Assembly: GCA_002747435.1 (NCBI GenBank)
Contig: PDPH01000049.1
Span: forward strand, 31,000 to 94,999
Source: Pseudomonadota bacterium
GTDB taxonomy: Bacteria; Pseudomonadota; Gammaproteobacteria; Thiotrichales; Thiotrichaceae
Direction of reading: 5' to 3'
DNA: 64,000 nucleotides
The notes under the pieces are model-generated. The model had not been told where the DNA came from, did no database searches, and saw only the letters and a list, made by a program, of their open reading frames with translations. Below are positions 27,363 to 36,959 of this stretch, one piece after another. Every line of letters starts with the position of its first letter. Position 1 is the stretch's first letter. Both the position numbers and the translations under genes were made by a program.

Positions 27363-30200
27363 TTAACCCAGTCCCAAGGCTTCTTGTACTAATGCACGTT
27401 GCTGCATTTGATGGACATACAAAGAGCCAACAGCGGGCGCTGCGGCTGCGGGACGACTCACACCAACAATCTCGCAACGCTTGTAAGCCTCAAAGCGATG
27501 GCGAATACTAGACCAAGCACCTTGATTAACTGGCTCTTCCTGACACCAAATGAGCTGTTCCAAATTAGCATAAGCATCAGCGACTGCATTTAACTCAGGC
27601 GCTGGAAAAGGATACAATTGCTCCAGGCGCACAATCGCTACGTTTTCTAGGGCGTGATTACGCTTTTCTTCTAACAGATCGTAGTAAACCTTGCCACTAC
27701 ACATAACCAGACGCTTGACTTTGTCTTTAGCCTGCTGATCTTTAATATCAACATCATCAATGACCACGTCAAACTGGCCTTCTGTAAAGGCTTCCAATGG
27801 GCTAACTGCCAATGGATGGCGCAATAGGCTTTTAGGTGTAAAGACAATCAGTGGCTTGCGGTATTTACGCAGCATTTGCCGCCGAATCAGATGGAAAATT
27901 TGCGCCGGTGTTGTTGGAATACAGATTTGCATATTCTCTTGCGCAGCCAACTGGGTAAAGCGTTCCAAACGAGCCGAAGAGTGTTCTGGACCTTGCCCCT
28001 CAAAGCCATGTGGCAAAAACATCACCAAACCACATAGACGCTGCCATTTTTGTTCACCTGAACTAATAAACTGGTCAATAACCACCTGAGCGCCATTCAC
28101 GAAGTCGCCAAATTGTGCTTCCCAAATAACCAAGGATTCAGGCTCGGCTGTGGAATAACCGTATTCAAACGCTAACACGGCCTCTTCAGACAATAGCGAA
28201 TCAATTACCATAAAGTCAGCCTGATTCTCAGATACGTGATCCAGCGGTATCCACTGCTGGCCACGAACCTTCTGATCATGCAAGACTGAATGGCGATGAG
28301 AGAATGTACCACGACCACAATCCTGCCCGGAAAGGCGTACAGGAATGCCTTGCTCTAATAAGGTGGCATAAGCAAGTGTTTCGCCAAAGCCCCAATCCGC
28401 AGGTTTCTCACCTCGTCCCATTGCGGCACGATCTTCATACACTTTTTTGACGCGGCGATGTATATTGAAATCAGCAGGAATCTTTTCTAACCAAGCTTCC
28501 GCAATCGCCTGAATACCCGTACTCGCATAAGTCGTATCGGCTGGATCACGCCATCTACCATCCAAAAAGGCTTTCCAATGAGTTTGCAATTCAGGTGGTA
28601 AACCTTCAGCATCCGCCATCTCACGCACATAATTACGTGCTGACTCACCTTCATCCATCAAGCTACGGTATTGTGCGACCATCGCATCCACGTCTTGCTG
28701 GATCACAACACCTTCATGCACCAACTTTTCCGCATATTGGGTACGTGTTGTAGGCAAACGACGGATAATGTCATACATCACTGGCTGGGTCATGGAAGGT
28801 TCATCAGCTTCGTTATGCCCCAAACGGCGATAACAAACCAGATCAATGACCACATCTTTATTGAAGCGTTTCCGATATTCCAAGGCCACCTTGGCGACAT
28901 AAATAACCGCTTCTGGATCGTCACCATTCACATGGAAAATAGGTACATTAATAATCTTGGCAACATCGGTGGGGTAATGTGTAGAACGACTGTCAGCCTG
29001 AGTACTGGTCGTAAAACCAATTTGGTTATTAATGACAATGTGTATAGTGCCACGGGTACGATAACCACGTGTTTGCCCCATATTGAAAGTTTCCATGACA
29101 ACGCCCTGACCTGCAAAGGCTGCATCACCATGAATAACAATCGGCATAACCTGATTGCCTGTACGGTCACCACAACGATCCTGACGCGCACGCACTGAGC
29201 CTTCTACCACCGGACTCACAATTTCCAAGTGAGAAGGATTAAAGGCCAAGGCCAAATGTACAGAACCACAGGATGTCATCACATCGCTGGAATAACCTTT
29301 GTGATACTTAACATCACCCGTGTAATTCTCATTAATACCCTTGCCTTCAAACTCGGCAAACAGCTCCCCGGAAGGTTTGTACATCACATTGATCAGTACA
29401 TTCAAACGACCACGATGAGCCATCCCTAATACCGCTTCCTGCAAACCATTCGCACCACCGTTTTGAATGATGGTATGCAATAAAGGAATTAAACTTTCTC
29501 CACCTTCCAGACCAAAACGTTTCTGCCCTACGAAACGGCGATGCAAGTATTGCTCAAAGCCTTCTGCTGCGGTCAATCGCTTTAATAGCAATTTACGCTG
29601 TTCGAGTGTCAAAAAATCCCGCGCCATATCAGGCTCAATACGTTCCTGTATCCAGCGCTTTTCCTCATTTGACATAATGTGCATATACTCGAAGCCAATG
29701 CTGCGAGTATAGGTCTGTTTCAAAGTTTCGAGAATGTTACCTAATGTGGGATTAGCTTTGATATTAAAAGAGCCCGGATCAAACGCAATGGAAAGATCCG
29801 TATCTTGTAAACCATGATGCTCCAGCGTTAACTCAGGCACATCCAATTTATCATTATAATTACCCAGCGGATTGGTATCAGCGGCAAGATGCCCCAGATA
29901 GCGATAAGAATTAATCAGCCGCGACACCCGTACCTGATAACTACGCCGTTCCAATACGCTTTGTGGAACGTACTCATCGTTAGCCGACATCGCTTTGTGG
30001 GAACGAATCATATTCCCATTGGCTTTGCCAAAAGCGCCTTGTGCTTCCAGCGAATCAAAATCCTTGAAATAGTCACGCCATTCCTGACTGAGTGACTCCG
30101 GCGCTTCTTGGTATTGTTGATACAGTTGTTCAAGGAAAAGCGCGTTTTCCCCGTCCAAAAAAGAATGATTATTTAAGGCTGACGCGCCTTCTGTGCTCAT
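27363..30200 (-). CDS. sucA: 2-oxoglutarate dehydrogenase E1 component
   Basis: Thiamine-diphosphate E1 that decarboxylates 2-oxoglutarate and loads succinyl onto the lipoyl E2. ATG at 30200 with AAGGAG 9 nt upstream gives 945 residues; an ATG 18 bp further upstream contains this site. Motifs: FLEQLYQQYQEAPESLS N terminus, AHRGRLNVLINV, HGDAAFAGQGVV with ThDP binding, NNQIGFTT, and GQDCGRGTFSHRH. Unusually it is monocistronic here, with its own terminator; its E2 and E3 partners are about 15 kb upstream on the same strand. Confidence 0.97.
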   Translation of the reverse strand: MSTEGASALNNHSFLDGENALFLEQLYQQYQEAPESLSQEWRDYFKDFDSLEAQGAFGKANGNMIRSHKAMSANDEYVPQSVLERRSYQVRVSRLINSYRYLGHLAADTNPLGNYNDKLDVPELTLEHHGLQDTDLSIAFDPGSFNIKANPTLGNILETLKQTYTRSIGFEYMHIMSNEEKRWIQERIEPDMARDFLTLEQRKLLLKRLTAAEGFEQYLHRRFVGQKRFGLEGGESLIPLLHTIIQNGGANGLQEAVLGMAHRGRLNVLINVMYKPSGELFAEFEGKGINENYTGDVKYHKGYSSDVMTSCGSVHLALAFNPSHLEIVSPVVEGSVRARQDRCGDRTGNQVMPIVIHGDAAFAGQGVVMETFNMGQTRGYRTRGTIHIVINNQIGFTTSTQADSRSTHYPTDVAKIINVPIFHVNGDDPEAVIYVAKVALEYRKRFNKDVVIDLVCYRRLGHNEADEPSMTQPVMYDIIRRLPTTRTQYAEKLVHEGVVIQQDVDAMVAQYRSLMDEGESARNYVREMADAEGLPPELQTHWKAFLDGRWRDPADTTYASTGIQAIAEAWLEKIPADFNIHRRVKKVYEDRAAMGRGEKPADWGFGETLAYATLLEQGIPVRLSGQDCGRGTFSHRHSVLHDQKVRGQQWIPLDHVSENQADFMVIDSLLSEEAVLAFEYGYSTAEPESLVIWEAQFGDFVNGAQVVIDQFISSGEQKWQRLCGLVMFLPHGFEGQGPEHSSARLERFTQLAAQENMQICIPTTPAQIFHLIRRQMLRKYRKPLIVFTPKSLLRHPLAVSPLEAFTEGQFDVVIDDVDIKDQQAKDKVKRLVMCSGKVYYDLLEEKRNHALENVAIVRLEQLYPFPAPELNAVADAYANLEQLIWCQEEPVNQGAWSSIRHRFEAYKRCEIVGVSRPAAAAPAVGSLYVHQMQQRALVQEALGLG

Positions 30201-30346
30201 TAGTCCGTACTCCTTCATTTAGGGGATAGCTATCTGCTCCTTCCAACTGTGGTGTCTTACCGAGCGTCATTATTTTAGGGGCGCAAGTATATCCCAACAG
30301 GCGTCAAATTCCATCCTAAAGTGTTTATTTTCAGATATTCAAAATA

Positions 30347-31129
30347 TTATGCAAGCAAATAAATCAAACTTGCCATTCGTCCCGTTTGCCCATCACGTCG
30401 ATAAGAGAAAAAATAGTCACTTTGCTGAAAGGTGCAATAATTTCCACCACTCATCGAAGTTGGTTTCAGCCCTGCGAGCTGCAAGCGTTGTCTTGCCAGC
30501 GTATAAATATCTGCCAACCACTTGCCTGTCTGTTGGTTCGCTTTAAACGCCTTGGCAGCGCGTGCGTCTTTTGCTATAAAAGCTTCGCGCACTTCTTCGC
30601 CAACCTCAAAAGCATCAGGGCCAATCGCTGCCCCCAACCAGACCAATAAATCAGCGGGATCACAGTCCAAGCGTTGAACGGTCGCTTCTAGGACACCATC
30701 ACACAAGCCTCGCCAACCCGCATGGGCAGCAGCAACGCGCGTTCCAGCACGATCACAGAATAAAACCGGCAAACAATCAGCCGTCATCACCACGCAGACA
30801 GTCCCCGGGTGAAACGCTACAGAAGCATCTGCCTGAGGTGGTACACAGCTTTGCCCTGACAAGGGCGCAACAACCGTGCCATGTACCTGCTGCAACCACA
30901 AGGGTTCGCTTGGTAAACGCAGGTGATCTGTGACAATCTGACGATTCTGAGCTACAGCATGCGGCTCATCATTCACATGATCCCCTAAATTCAAACTGGC
31001 AAATGGCATCTGACTCAACCCTCCCAAGCGGGTTGTCATCACGGCTCGTACCGAAGCAGGTGCAAACCAATTAGGTAAAATCCAGCCTTTTTCTGTTAGC
31101 GCACTGATCCAAGCTGTATCCATGCTCAT
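30347..31129 (-). CDS. pgeF: YfiH-family multicopper-like protein (purine nucleoside phosphorylase)
   Basis: The 260-residue YfiH/PgeF family acts on purine nucleosides and has been called a peptidoglycan editing factor and polyphenol oxidase. Visible His/Cys metal site: LQQVHGTVV, TADCLPVLFCD and AAHAGWRGLCDG. The ATG overlaps the rluD stop (ATGA). The rluD-pgeF order with bamD divergent is the E. coli arrangement. Confidence 0.93.
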   Translation of the reverse strand: MSMDTAWISALTEKGWILPNWFAPASVRAVMTTRLGGLSQMPFASLNLGDHVNDEPHAVAQNRQIVTDHLRLPSEPLWLQQVHGTVVAPLSGQSCVPPQADASVAFHPGTVCVVMTADCLPVLFCDRAGTRVAAAHAGWRGLCDGVLEATVQRLDCDPADLLVWLGAAIGPDAFEVGEEVREAFIAKDARAAKAFKANQQTGKWLADIYTLARQRLQLAGLKPTSMSGGNYCTFQQSDYFFSYRRDGQTGRMASLIYLLA

Positions 31130-32091
31130 GCTTCATCTTCCTGACTTAACTGCGTCAATAAAACGCTCATATCTTCAGGCAAATCAGTCTCCCATTTCAT
31201 CCATTCACCCGCCTTAGGATGTTCCAAAGATAAACGGGTCGCATGTAATGCCTGACGTGGAAAATTCAACAAGGCTCTGCGCAATGCTTCACTGATACCC
31301 GCAGGGACACGGGGACGACCACCGTAAACACTGTCACCCACAATCGGCATCTGATTGGCACTCAGATGTACACGAATTTGATGGGTGCGTCCGGTTTCCA
31401 AGGCCACACGTAGCAAAGTATGATGACGGAAACGTTTTTCAATACGGTAATGTGTGATGGCTTGTTTGCCTGACTCGGTGACTGCCATACGCTTACGATC
31501 AACGGGATGGCGACCCATATTAGCTGCTATCGTCCCGCCAGCAATAACAGGTCTATGCACCAAGGCTAAATATTCACGACTTATGTCTCGCGCCTGTAAC
31601 TGCTCGACCAGACGGTGATGTGCCTCTAAGGTGCGTGCTACTACCATTAAGCCGGTCGTATCCTTATCTAGACGGTGTACAATACCAGCACGTGGCAAAG
31701 TTTCTAAAGAGGCATCATAATTTAACAAGCCATTGAGCAGTGTACCTGACCAGTTTCCTGCTGCTGGATGCACCACCAGACCGGCTGGTTTATTGATTAC
31801 TAACAAATGCTCATCTTCATAAACTATATCCAGGCTTATGGCTTCAGCCGTAAAAGGAGTTTGCACATTAAGGGTGGCATGCACAATAATCTCCTCACCG
31901 CCAATTAAGCGTTCCTTGGGTTTAAGTATTTTACCATCAATGCGCACTTGGCCTGCCTTGATCCATTTCTGGATCTGGCTTCTAGAGTATTGCGGGCATA
32001 AACTCGCAAGGACTTGATCCAGTCGCTGCTGGCTCAGCTCTGGCGGAACTATCCCCACAATGGGGCTGATTATTTGCTGATCTTGAGGCAT
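31126..32091 (-). CDS. rluD: 23S rRNA pseudouridine synthase RluD
   Basis: Makes pseudouridines 1911, 1915 and 1917 in helix 69 of 23S rRNA. The 321 residues carry an S4 domain (LDQVLASLCPQYSRSQIQKWIKAGQVRIDG), then GIVHRLDKDTTGLMVVA with the catalytic Asp, and GRTHQIRVHLS. It is divergent from bamD and translationally coupled to pgeF. Confidence 0.95.
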   Translation of the reverse strand: MPQDQQIISPIVGIVPPELSQQRLDQVLASLCPQYSRSQIQKWIKAGQVRIDGKILKPKERLIGGEEIIVHATLNVQTPFTAEAISLDIVYEDEHLLVINKPAGLVVHPAAGNWSGTLLNGLLNYDASLETLPRAGIVHRLDKDTTGLMVVARTLEAHHRLVEQLQARDISREYLALVHRPVIAGGTIAANMGRHPVDRKRMAVTESGKQAITHYRIEKRFRHHTLLRVALETGRTHQIRVHLSANQMPIVGDSVYGGRPRVPAGISEALRRALLNFPRQALHATRLSLEHPKAGEWMKWETDLPEDMSVLLTQLSQEDEA

Positions 32092-32152
32092 GCTAAAACC
32101 AATAAATACGCTATACTCGCAAACTTATTTCATCATACGTGTTATTAAGCAA

Positions 32153-32950
32153 ATGTCGATAAACACAACAAAGCTGGGCAAATTATTACCCATTCTGGCA
32201 GTTATTTTACTGGCAGGCAGTTTAAGTGCCTGTTCTTTCTTCTCAGGTCGCTCTTCCAAGGAAGCACCTGCCAACCTCTCTGCGGACGCGTTGTACCAGA
32301 CTGCCAAGCGAGAGTTGGATGCCTCTAACTATGAGCGCGCTATCAAGCTGTATGAAACCCTAGAAGCTCGTTTTCCGCTAGGCAACTATGCCCAGCAAGC
32401 ACAATTAGAGTCGGCTTACGCTTATTATAAATACGATGAGCCGGACACTGCCCTGGATACCATTGACCGCTTTATTCGCATGAATCCCGGCAGTAATAAA
32501 ATGGCTTATGCACTTTATCTGCGGGGCTTGGTCAATTTTAATCGTGGCAGCAGCATTATTGATCGTATTTTCCCGCGTTCTATTGCCGACTTGGACATTG
32601 TCAGACAAAAAGAAGCTTTTCATGACTTTTCACGGGTGGTAAATCGTTACCCTGACAGTGCTTACGCCCGTGATGCACAATTACGCATTCAATATTTGCG
32701 CAATACTTTAGCTGAATCAGAAGTCAATGTCGCCAAATACTACATGATGCGTCAGGCGTGGCTGGCTGCATTCAATCGTGCTGAGTATGCTATTAAACAC
32801 TATCAGGGTTCACCCGCCGTGATTGATGCACTGGAAATCAAAATCAAAGCGGCCAGTGCCTTGGGTAAAAATGATCTAGCGGCTGACAGTTGGCGTGTAC
32901 TGGAGACGAATTTCCCTGAGCGTGCTGCACGCTTACGGATAAACCGCTAA
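32153..32950 (+). CDS. bamD: Outer membrane assembly lipoprotein BamD
   Basis: Part of the BAM complex that inserts beta-barrel proteins. Start ATG 32153 (265 aa) gives a lipoprotein signal LLPILAVILLAGSLSAC with the lipobox Cys; longer in-frame starts would place the signal internally. TPR repeats follow, from SADALYQTAKRELDASNYERAIKLYETL onward. It is divergent from rluD with a shared promoter region; a TATACT at 32112-32117 could be its -10. No strong ribosome site is seen. Confidence 0.95.
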   Translation: MSINTTKLGKLLPILAVILLAGSLSACSFFSGRSSKEAPANLSADALYQTAKRELDASNYERAIKLYETLEARFPLGNYAQQAQLESAYAYYKYDEPDTALDTIDRFIRMNPGSNKMAYALYLRGLVNFNRGSSIIDRIFPRSIADLDIVRQKEAFHDFSRVVNRYPDSAYARDAQLRIQYLRNTLAESEVNVAKYYMMRQAWLAAFNRAEYAIKHYQGSPAVIDALEIKIKAASALGKNDLAADSWRVLETNFPERAARLRINR

Positions 32951-32982
32951 GCTCTCTGTAAAGCCAAACAACGGTGAAGCAC

Positions 32983-33417
32983 ATGCAGACACAAACTTAT
33001 GACACAGACTTTTACCACTGGACATGTGAACAGGCCAAACTGTTGCGTGACGGCCAGTTTAACCGTATTGATGTCGAACATATTGCCGAGGAGATTGAGG
33101 ACATGGGCAGAGCGGAACGTAATCAACTCAGAAACCGTTTAACGCTATTGCTGATGCATCTCCTCAAGTGGGTACATCAAAGCGAATACAGAGGTGCTAG
33201 CTGGGCGAGAACGATAAAAGAACAACGTCGAGCAATTCCCCGAATCATTCGGAGCAACACTAGCCTAAAAAGCGCCTTGCCTAGCCTACTGGCAGAAGCC
33301 TACCAAGATGCGCGAGAAGATGCCGCCGATGAAACCGGCTTGCCTGAGCAAGTTTTCCCACTTGAATGCCCGTGGACTTATGACGAACTGACAGATAAAG
33401 ACTACTGGCCAGTTTAA
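32983..33417 (+). CDS. DUF29-family protein
   Basis: A 144-residue soluble protein from the ATG at 32983 (an in-frame GTG lies 9 bp upstream). YDTDFYHWTCEQAKLLRDGQF, DVEHIAEEIEDMGRAER and LLMHLLKWVHQ are the core of DUF29, a family common in cyanobacteria and Proteobacteria with no settled function. It follows bamD by 32 bp and may be cotranscribed. Confidence 0.85.
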   Translation: MQTQTYDTDFYHWTCEQAKLLRDGQFNRIDVEHIAEEIEDMGRAERNQLRNRLTLLLMHLLKWVHQSEYRGASWARTIKEQRRAIPRIIRSNTSLKSALPSLLAEAYQDAREDAADETGLPEQVFPLECPWTYDELTDKDYWPV

Positions 33418-33532
33418 GAAGCTCTGAAGGAATAGTTAGTTGTGTGTTTATTTCTCCCTCTCCCCTTTTATTTTACATAACATGAATTACGTAAAAATAA
33501 TGAATTCTGTATAACATCACTAACCACAGCCT

Positions 33533-34561
33533 ATGCAGGAAACGAAAAATGCGCGTACCATTCCAGACTATCGAAACCTTCCAAAAAACAATATGGATCA
33601 TAATGAAACAATAGTTAAAAAAATTAAAGTCGGTATCAGCAGTTGCTTGCTTGGTGAACGAGTGCGTTTTGATGCAGGACATAAACGCAATGCCTACATT
33701 ACTGATACACTTGGACTTTATTTCGATTTCTTCCCGCTTTGCCCAGAAGCTGCTGCTGGTATGGGCATACCGCGTCCCCCTATTCATTTACAACAGCTCC
33801 AAGGTAAAACACGCGCTATTCATGTACAGCATCCAGAGCTAGATGTAACCGAGCCATTGCAAACGATCGCTCAACGCATGCTAAGTACATTGCCAGAGGA
33901 CTTATGCGCTTATATCCTAAAAAAAGATTCACCCAGTTGTGGCATGGAGCGGGTCAAGGTTTATAGTGAACACGGCAAGCACGCCCCTGCTGAGCGCATA
34001 GGTACTGGTATTTTCGCCGCTGCACTGAAAGAACATTACCCTCATTTGCCATTAGAAGAAGAAGGCCGCTTAGGTGATCCTGTCTTGCGAGAAAACTTTA
34101 TTCAGCGTGTTTACGTTTATCACCGCTGGAAACAATTACTACTTACAGGTTTTAGCGCTCAAGCTTTCATTGATTTTCATGCTCGCCATAAATATATCAT
34201 TATGGCACATGACCAAACCGGCCTACGTCAATTAGGGCAAATAGTAGCACAGACAGGCACTGCGGATCTAAATATGCTGCGACAACAGTATTTGCAATTA
34301 TTGATGCAGTTACTCAGTAAGCGTGCTTCGCGGGGTCAACACACCAATGTTTTACAACATTTACTAGGCTATTTGCGTAAAGATTTGGACAAAGACGACC
34401 GCGAAGAGTTATTGGCGACTATCGCTGAATACCAGCGCGGTTACGTGCCATTAATTGTACCAATTACTTTATTAAAGCATCATTTTCGCCGTCACCCTAA
34501 CCCATATATTTTACAGCAGCATTATTTAAATCCACATCCAAGTGAGTTAATGATTGCGTAA
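33533..34561 (+). CDS. DUF523 (TudS-like) plus DUF1722 protein
   Basis: Two domains in 342 residues. The N-terminal DUF523 has three conserved Cys in SSCLLGE, PLCPEAAAG and DSPSCGM, the pattern that binds a 4Fe-4S cluster in TudS, a thiouracil desulfidase; GPxxx-like and DAGHKRNAY segments agree. The C-terminal part (DFHARHKYIIMAHDQ onward) is DUF1722/YbgA. A role in desulfurating thiolated pyrimidines is plausible, not proven. Neither the ATG at 33533 nor an alternative at 33593 has a clear ribosome site. No photolyase gene, a frequent neighbour of such fusions, is nearby. Confidence 0.85.
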   Translation: MQETKNARTIPDYRNLPKNNMDHNETIVKKIKVGISSCLLGERVRFDAGHKRNAYITDTLGLYFDFFPLCPEAAAGMGIPRPPIHLQQLQGKTRAIHVQHPELDVTEPLQTIAQRMLSTLPEDLCAYILKKDSPSCGMERVKVYSEHGKHAPAERIGTGIFAAALKEHYPHLPLEEEGRLGDPVLRENFIQRVYVYHRWKQLLLTGFSAQAFIDFHARHKYIIMAHDQTGLRQLGQIVAQTGTADLNMLRQQYLQLLMQLLSKRASRGQHTNVLQHLLGYLRKDLDKDDREELLATIAEYQRGYVPLIVPITLLKHHFRRHPNPYILQQHYLNPHPSELMIA

Positions 34562-34636
34562 TCAAGTGTGAAAAAATACGGAGTGGGTTTGCTATGACAA
34601 AAAAGGCGACTACCTACTTTTACTTTTGCCTTTGAT

Positions 34637-34651
34637 TATTCTCGGAGAATA
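34637..34651. promoter_or_regulatory. Palindromic site upstream of moaB
   Basis: TATTCTC-G-GAGAATA is a perfect 15-bp palindrome about 75 bp before the moaB start, preceded by an AAAGGC/GCCTTT stem that may end the TudS-like transcript. It could be an operator; no regulator is suggested by context. Confidence 0.35.
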
Positions 34652-34726
34652 AAACCGTTAAACTCAGTAAACTCTATCATATTAACATCTTTAGCTCACC
34701 GTTTATACTACATACAGGAGCGCGCT

Positions 34727-35242
34727 ATGGCTGATGCTTTCAAACCCTTATCCATTGCTGTTTTAACTATTTCAGATACACGCACTGAAGCGGATGATAC
34801 GTCCGGTAAAGTCTTGGTTGAACGCCTGACTCAAGCAGGTCATCAATGCTTCGAAAAAGCCATTGTAGCGGATGATAAATATGCTATCCGCGCCACTGTT
34901 TCACGCTGGATAGCGGATGAGCGGGTTCATGCCATCGTCACCACGGGGGGAACGGGTATTACGGGACGGGACGGCACGCCTGAGGCAATCAATCCTTTAT
35001 TAGACAAAACCATTGAAGGCTTCGGCGAAATCTTTCGCATGCTATCTTATGAAGAAATTGGTACATCCACGCTGCAATCCCGCGCCATTTCAGGCGTAGC
35101 CAACAGTACTTATCTTTTCTGCCTACCTGGCTCCAGTGGTGCTTGTCGCTTAGGCTGGGATAAGCTGATCGAAAAACAACTGGATGCACGCACAGACCCA
35201 TGCAACTTAGTCATGCTTATGCCTAGATTAAATGAAGTCTAA
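34727..35242 (+). CDS. moaB: Molybdenum cofactor biosynthesis protein MoaB/MogA family
   Basis: The 171 residues match MoaB, which adenylylates molybdopterin. Seen are SIAVLTISDTRTEADDTSG, TTGGTGITGRDGTPEA and the FCLPGSSGACRLGWDKLI end. The gene is alone, with a palindrome at 34637-34651 upstream. AGGAG lies 7 nt before the ATG. Other moa/moe genes are not in the window. Confidence 0.93.
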   Translation: MADAFKPLSIAVLTISDTRTEADDTSGKVLVERLTQAGHQCFEKAIVADDKYAIRATVSRWIADERVHAIVTTGGTGITGRDGTPEAINPLLDKTIEGFGEIFRMLSYEEIGTSTLQSRAISGVANSTYLFCLPGSSGACRLGWDKLIEKQLDARTDPCNLVMLMPRLNEV

Positions 35243-35290
35243 AGTAAACCATCCAAGCATCATGCGGCTTCATTACAGCAGTGTTTAATC

Positions 35291-35839
35291 CTAAAGACAA
35301 TGCTCAAAATAAGCGGGTGGCACATGCTCCACTAACCAAACACCATTATCGGAACAATAAAAGGAAAAGCCGTCGCGCTGCATGCGCTTAGCGGCTATTT
35401 GCAAAATCACCGGCAATCCATGACGTTTACCTACTGCTAAGGCCGTTTCCTTATCAGTAGACAAATGCACATGATGACGTGAGCCTCTTAGCAGTCCCTC
35501 ACGCAGGATGGATGCCATAAAACGACTGGCTGTTCCATGGTATAACACGGCGGGTGGTGCGCTAGGCTTCAAATCCAGATCAATATTGATTGAATGCCCT
35601 TGGCTAGCACGAATACGGGTTTTATCAGCGCTAAAGTGATAACGCTGCTTATTGTCCGTTTCGACAAGCTCGTCCAACTCTGCCAAACTCATATGACTAC
35701 CGTATTTGTCTAACTGCTGTAACAGGCAAGTGACATCAACCCAACCTGCCTTATCCAAGGTTAGACCGATAGTTTCTGGCTGATGCCGTAGAACTAGGCT
35801 TAAAAATTTACTTTTTTTAATTCTTTCTTTTTTGTTCAT
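35291..35839 (-). CDS. kptA: RNA 2'-phosphotransferase KptA/Tpt1
   Basis: The 182-residue enzyme moves an internal 2'-phosphate from RNA to NAD. KFLSLVLRHQPETIGLTLDKAGWVDV and the conserved Arg-His/H-G-T-R catalytic pieces (LRHQP, YHGTASR, HHVHLSTD) are all visible. In eukaryotes it ends tRNA splicing; in bacteria its substrate is uncertain, perhaps damaged or repaired RNA ends. It follows tsaD by about 37 bp and may share its transcript. Confidence 0.93.
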   Translation of the reverse strand: MNKKERIKKSKFLSLVLRHQPETIGLTLDKAGWVDVTCLLQQLDKYGSHMSLAELDELVETDNKQRYHFSADKTRIRASQGHSINIDLDLKPSAPPAVLYHGTASRFMASILREGLLRGSRHHVHLSTDKETALAVGKRHGLPVILQIAAKRMQRDGFSFYCSDNGVWLVEHVPPAYFEHCL

Positions 35840-35876
35840 TTTATCTATATTTACAATGAGTTAGTGAATATTTTAT

Positions 35877-36878
35877 CTAAATAGCCTCCAATTCCATTAA
35901 AGGCCAACGGGGACGTAGTGCGATTGCTGCGGGTTCATTAGTACCCGCGAGTAGGCGGATCGCGCCTGCATAAGCGATCATGGCTCCATTATCGGTGCAA
36001 AACTCCAAACGCGGAAAAAATACTTTAGCCTGCAAGGTCTGTAAACGCTCACGCAAACGACGGTTTGCCCCCACGCCGCCCGCAACGACTAAAGTATCAC
36101 GCTCAGTTTGTGCTAAAGCACGGCGACACTTGATAAATAATGTATCTACTACAGCCTCTTCAAAAGCACGAGCAATATTTGCTTTATCTTGCTCAGTCTG
36201 ACTTGAATGTTGCCAAGTGTTGAGTGTAAAGGTTTTCAAACCACTAAAGCTAAAATGACAACCAGGACGATCAAGCATGGGACGTGGAAACTGATAGATA
36301 TTAGGATCACCTTGCTCTGCCAATTTTGCCAACAAAGAGCCACCGGGATAATCCAAGCCTAATAATTTAGCCGTTTTATCAAAAGCTTCACCAGCAGCGT
36401 CATCAACACTCTCGCCCAATAAGTGATATTCACCCACGCGCGGCACATCAACCAGCATGGTATGACCGCCGGATACCAATAAAGCTACAAAGGGTGCTCG
36501 GGGAGCATTACTTTCCAGCATAGGGGCGAGCAAATGGCCTTCCATATGGTGAACACCTACCGCCGGAATACCCAATCCCCAAGCTAATGAACGTGCAATT
36601 GAAGCACCAACCATTAAAGCACCGATCAAACCAGGCCCCGCTGTATACGCCACGCCATCCAAATCACTCAGTTGTAAACCAGCCTCTGCTAAGACTTCCC
36701 GCGTTAGCGGCAGCACTCGCCGAATATGGTCACGCGAAGCCAACTCCGGTACAACACCGCCATATTCAGCATGCAAGGCGATCTGACTAAACAGTCGATG
36801 AGCAAGTAAGCCTTGTTCGGTGTCATAAATAGCCACCCCAGTTTCATCACAAGAGCTTTCTATTCCTAAAACACGCAT
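35877..36878 (-). CDS. tsaD: tRNA N6-threonylcarbamoyladenosine transferase TsaD
   Basis: Catalytic subunit for t6A at position 37 of ANN-decoding tRNAs, working with TsaB, TsaC and TsaE. The 333 residues include [14 protein letters not shown], the ASKHA metal site HHMEGH (His111, His115), [16 protein letters not shown] and [12 protein letters not shown]. The start is supported by the family N terminus ([12 protein letters not shown]) and a TATAAT box on this strand at 36932-36937. Confidence 0.96.
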   Translation of the reverse strand: MRVLGIESSCDETGVAIYDTEQGLLAHRLFSQIALHAEYGGVVPELASRDHIRRVLPLTREVLAEAGLQLSDLDGVAYTAGPGLIGALMVGASIARSLAWGLGIPAVGVHHMEGHLLAPMLESNAPRAPFVALLVSGGHTMLVDVPRVGEYHLLGESVDDAAGEAFDKTAKLLGLDYPGGSLLAKLAEQGDPNIYQFPRPMLDRPGCHFSFSGLKTFTLNTWQHSSQTEQDKANIARAFEEAVVDTLFIKCRRALAQTERDTLVVAGGVGANRRLRERLQTLQAKVFFPRLEFCTDNGAMIAYAGAIRLLAGTNEPAAIALRPRWPLMELEAI

Positions 36879-36931
36879 GAATATCCCTTAAGTTAAATCA
36901 TAGTTTCCTGCAACTTGCGGTTGGACGCGCT

Positions 36932-36937
36932 ATTATA
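36932..36937 (-). promoter_or_regulatory. Putative -10 box of tsaD
   Basis: TATAAT on the minus strand lies 54 bp before the tsaD start, inside GCGCG-TATAATA-GCGCG, a GC-flanked near-palindrome. A clear -35 at 17 bp is not visible. The same spot could affect the divergent cysZ. Confidence 0.45.
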
Positions 36938-36959
36938 CGCGCATTTACAGACATAACAC

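Noticed and set aside
28671..29198. A 175-residue reading frame on the plus strand
   Set aside because: It is antisense to the well-conserved core of sucA.
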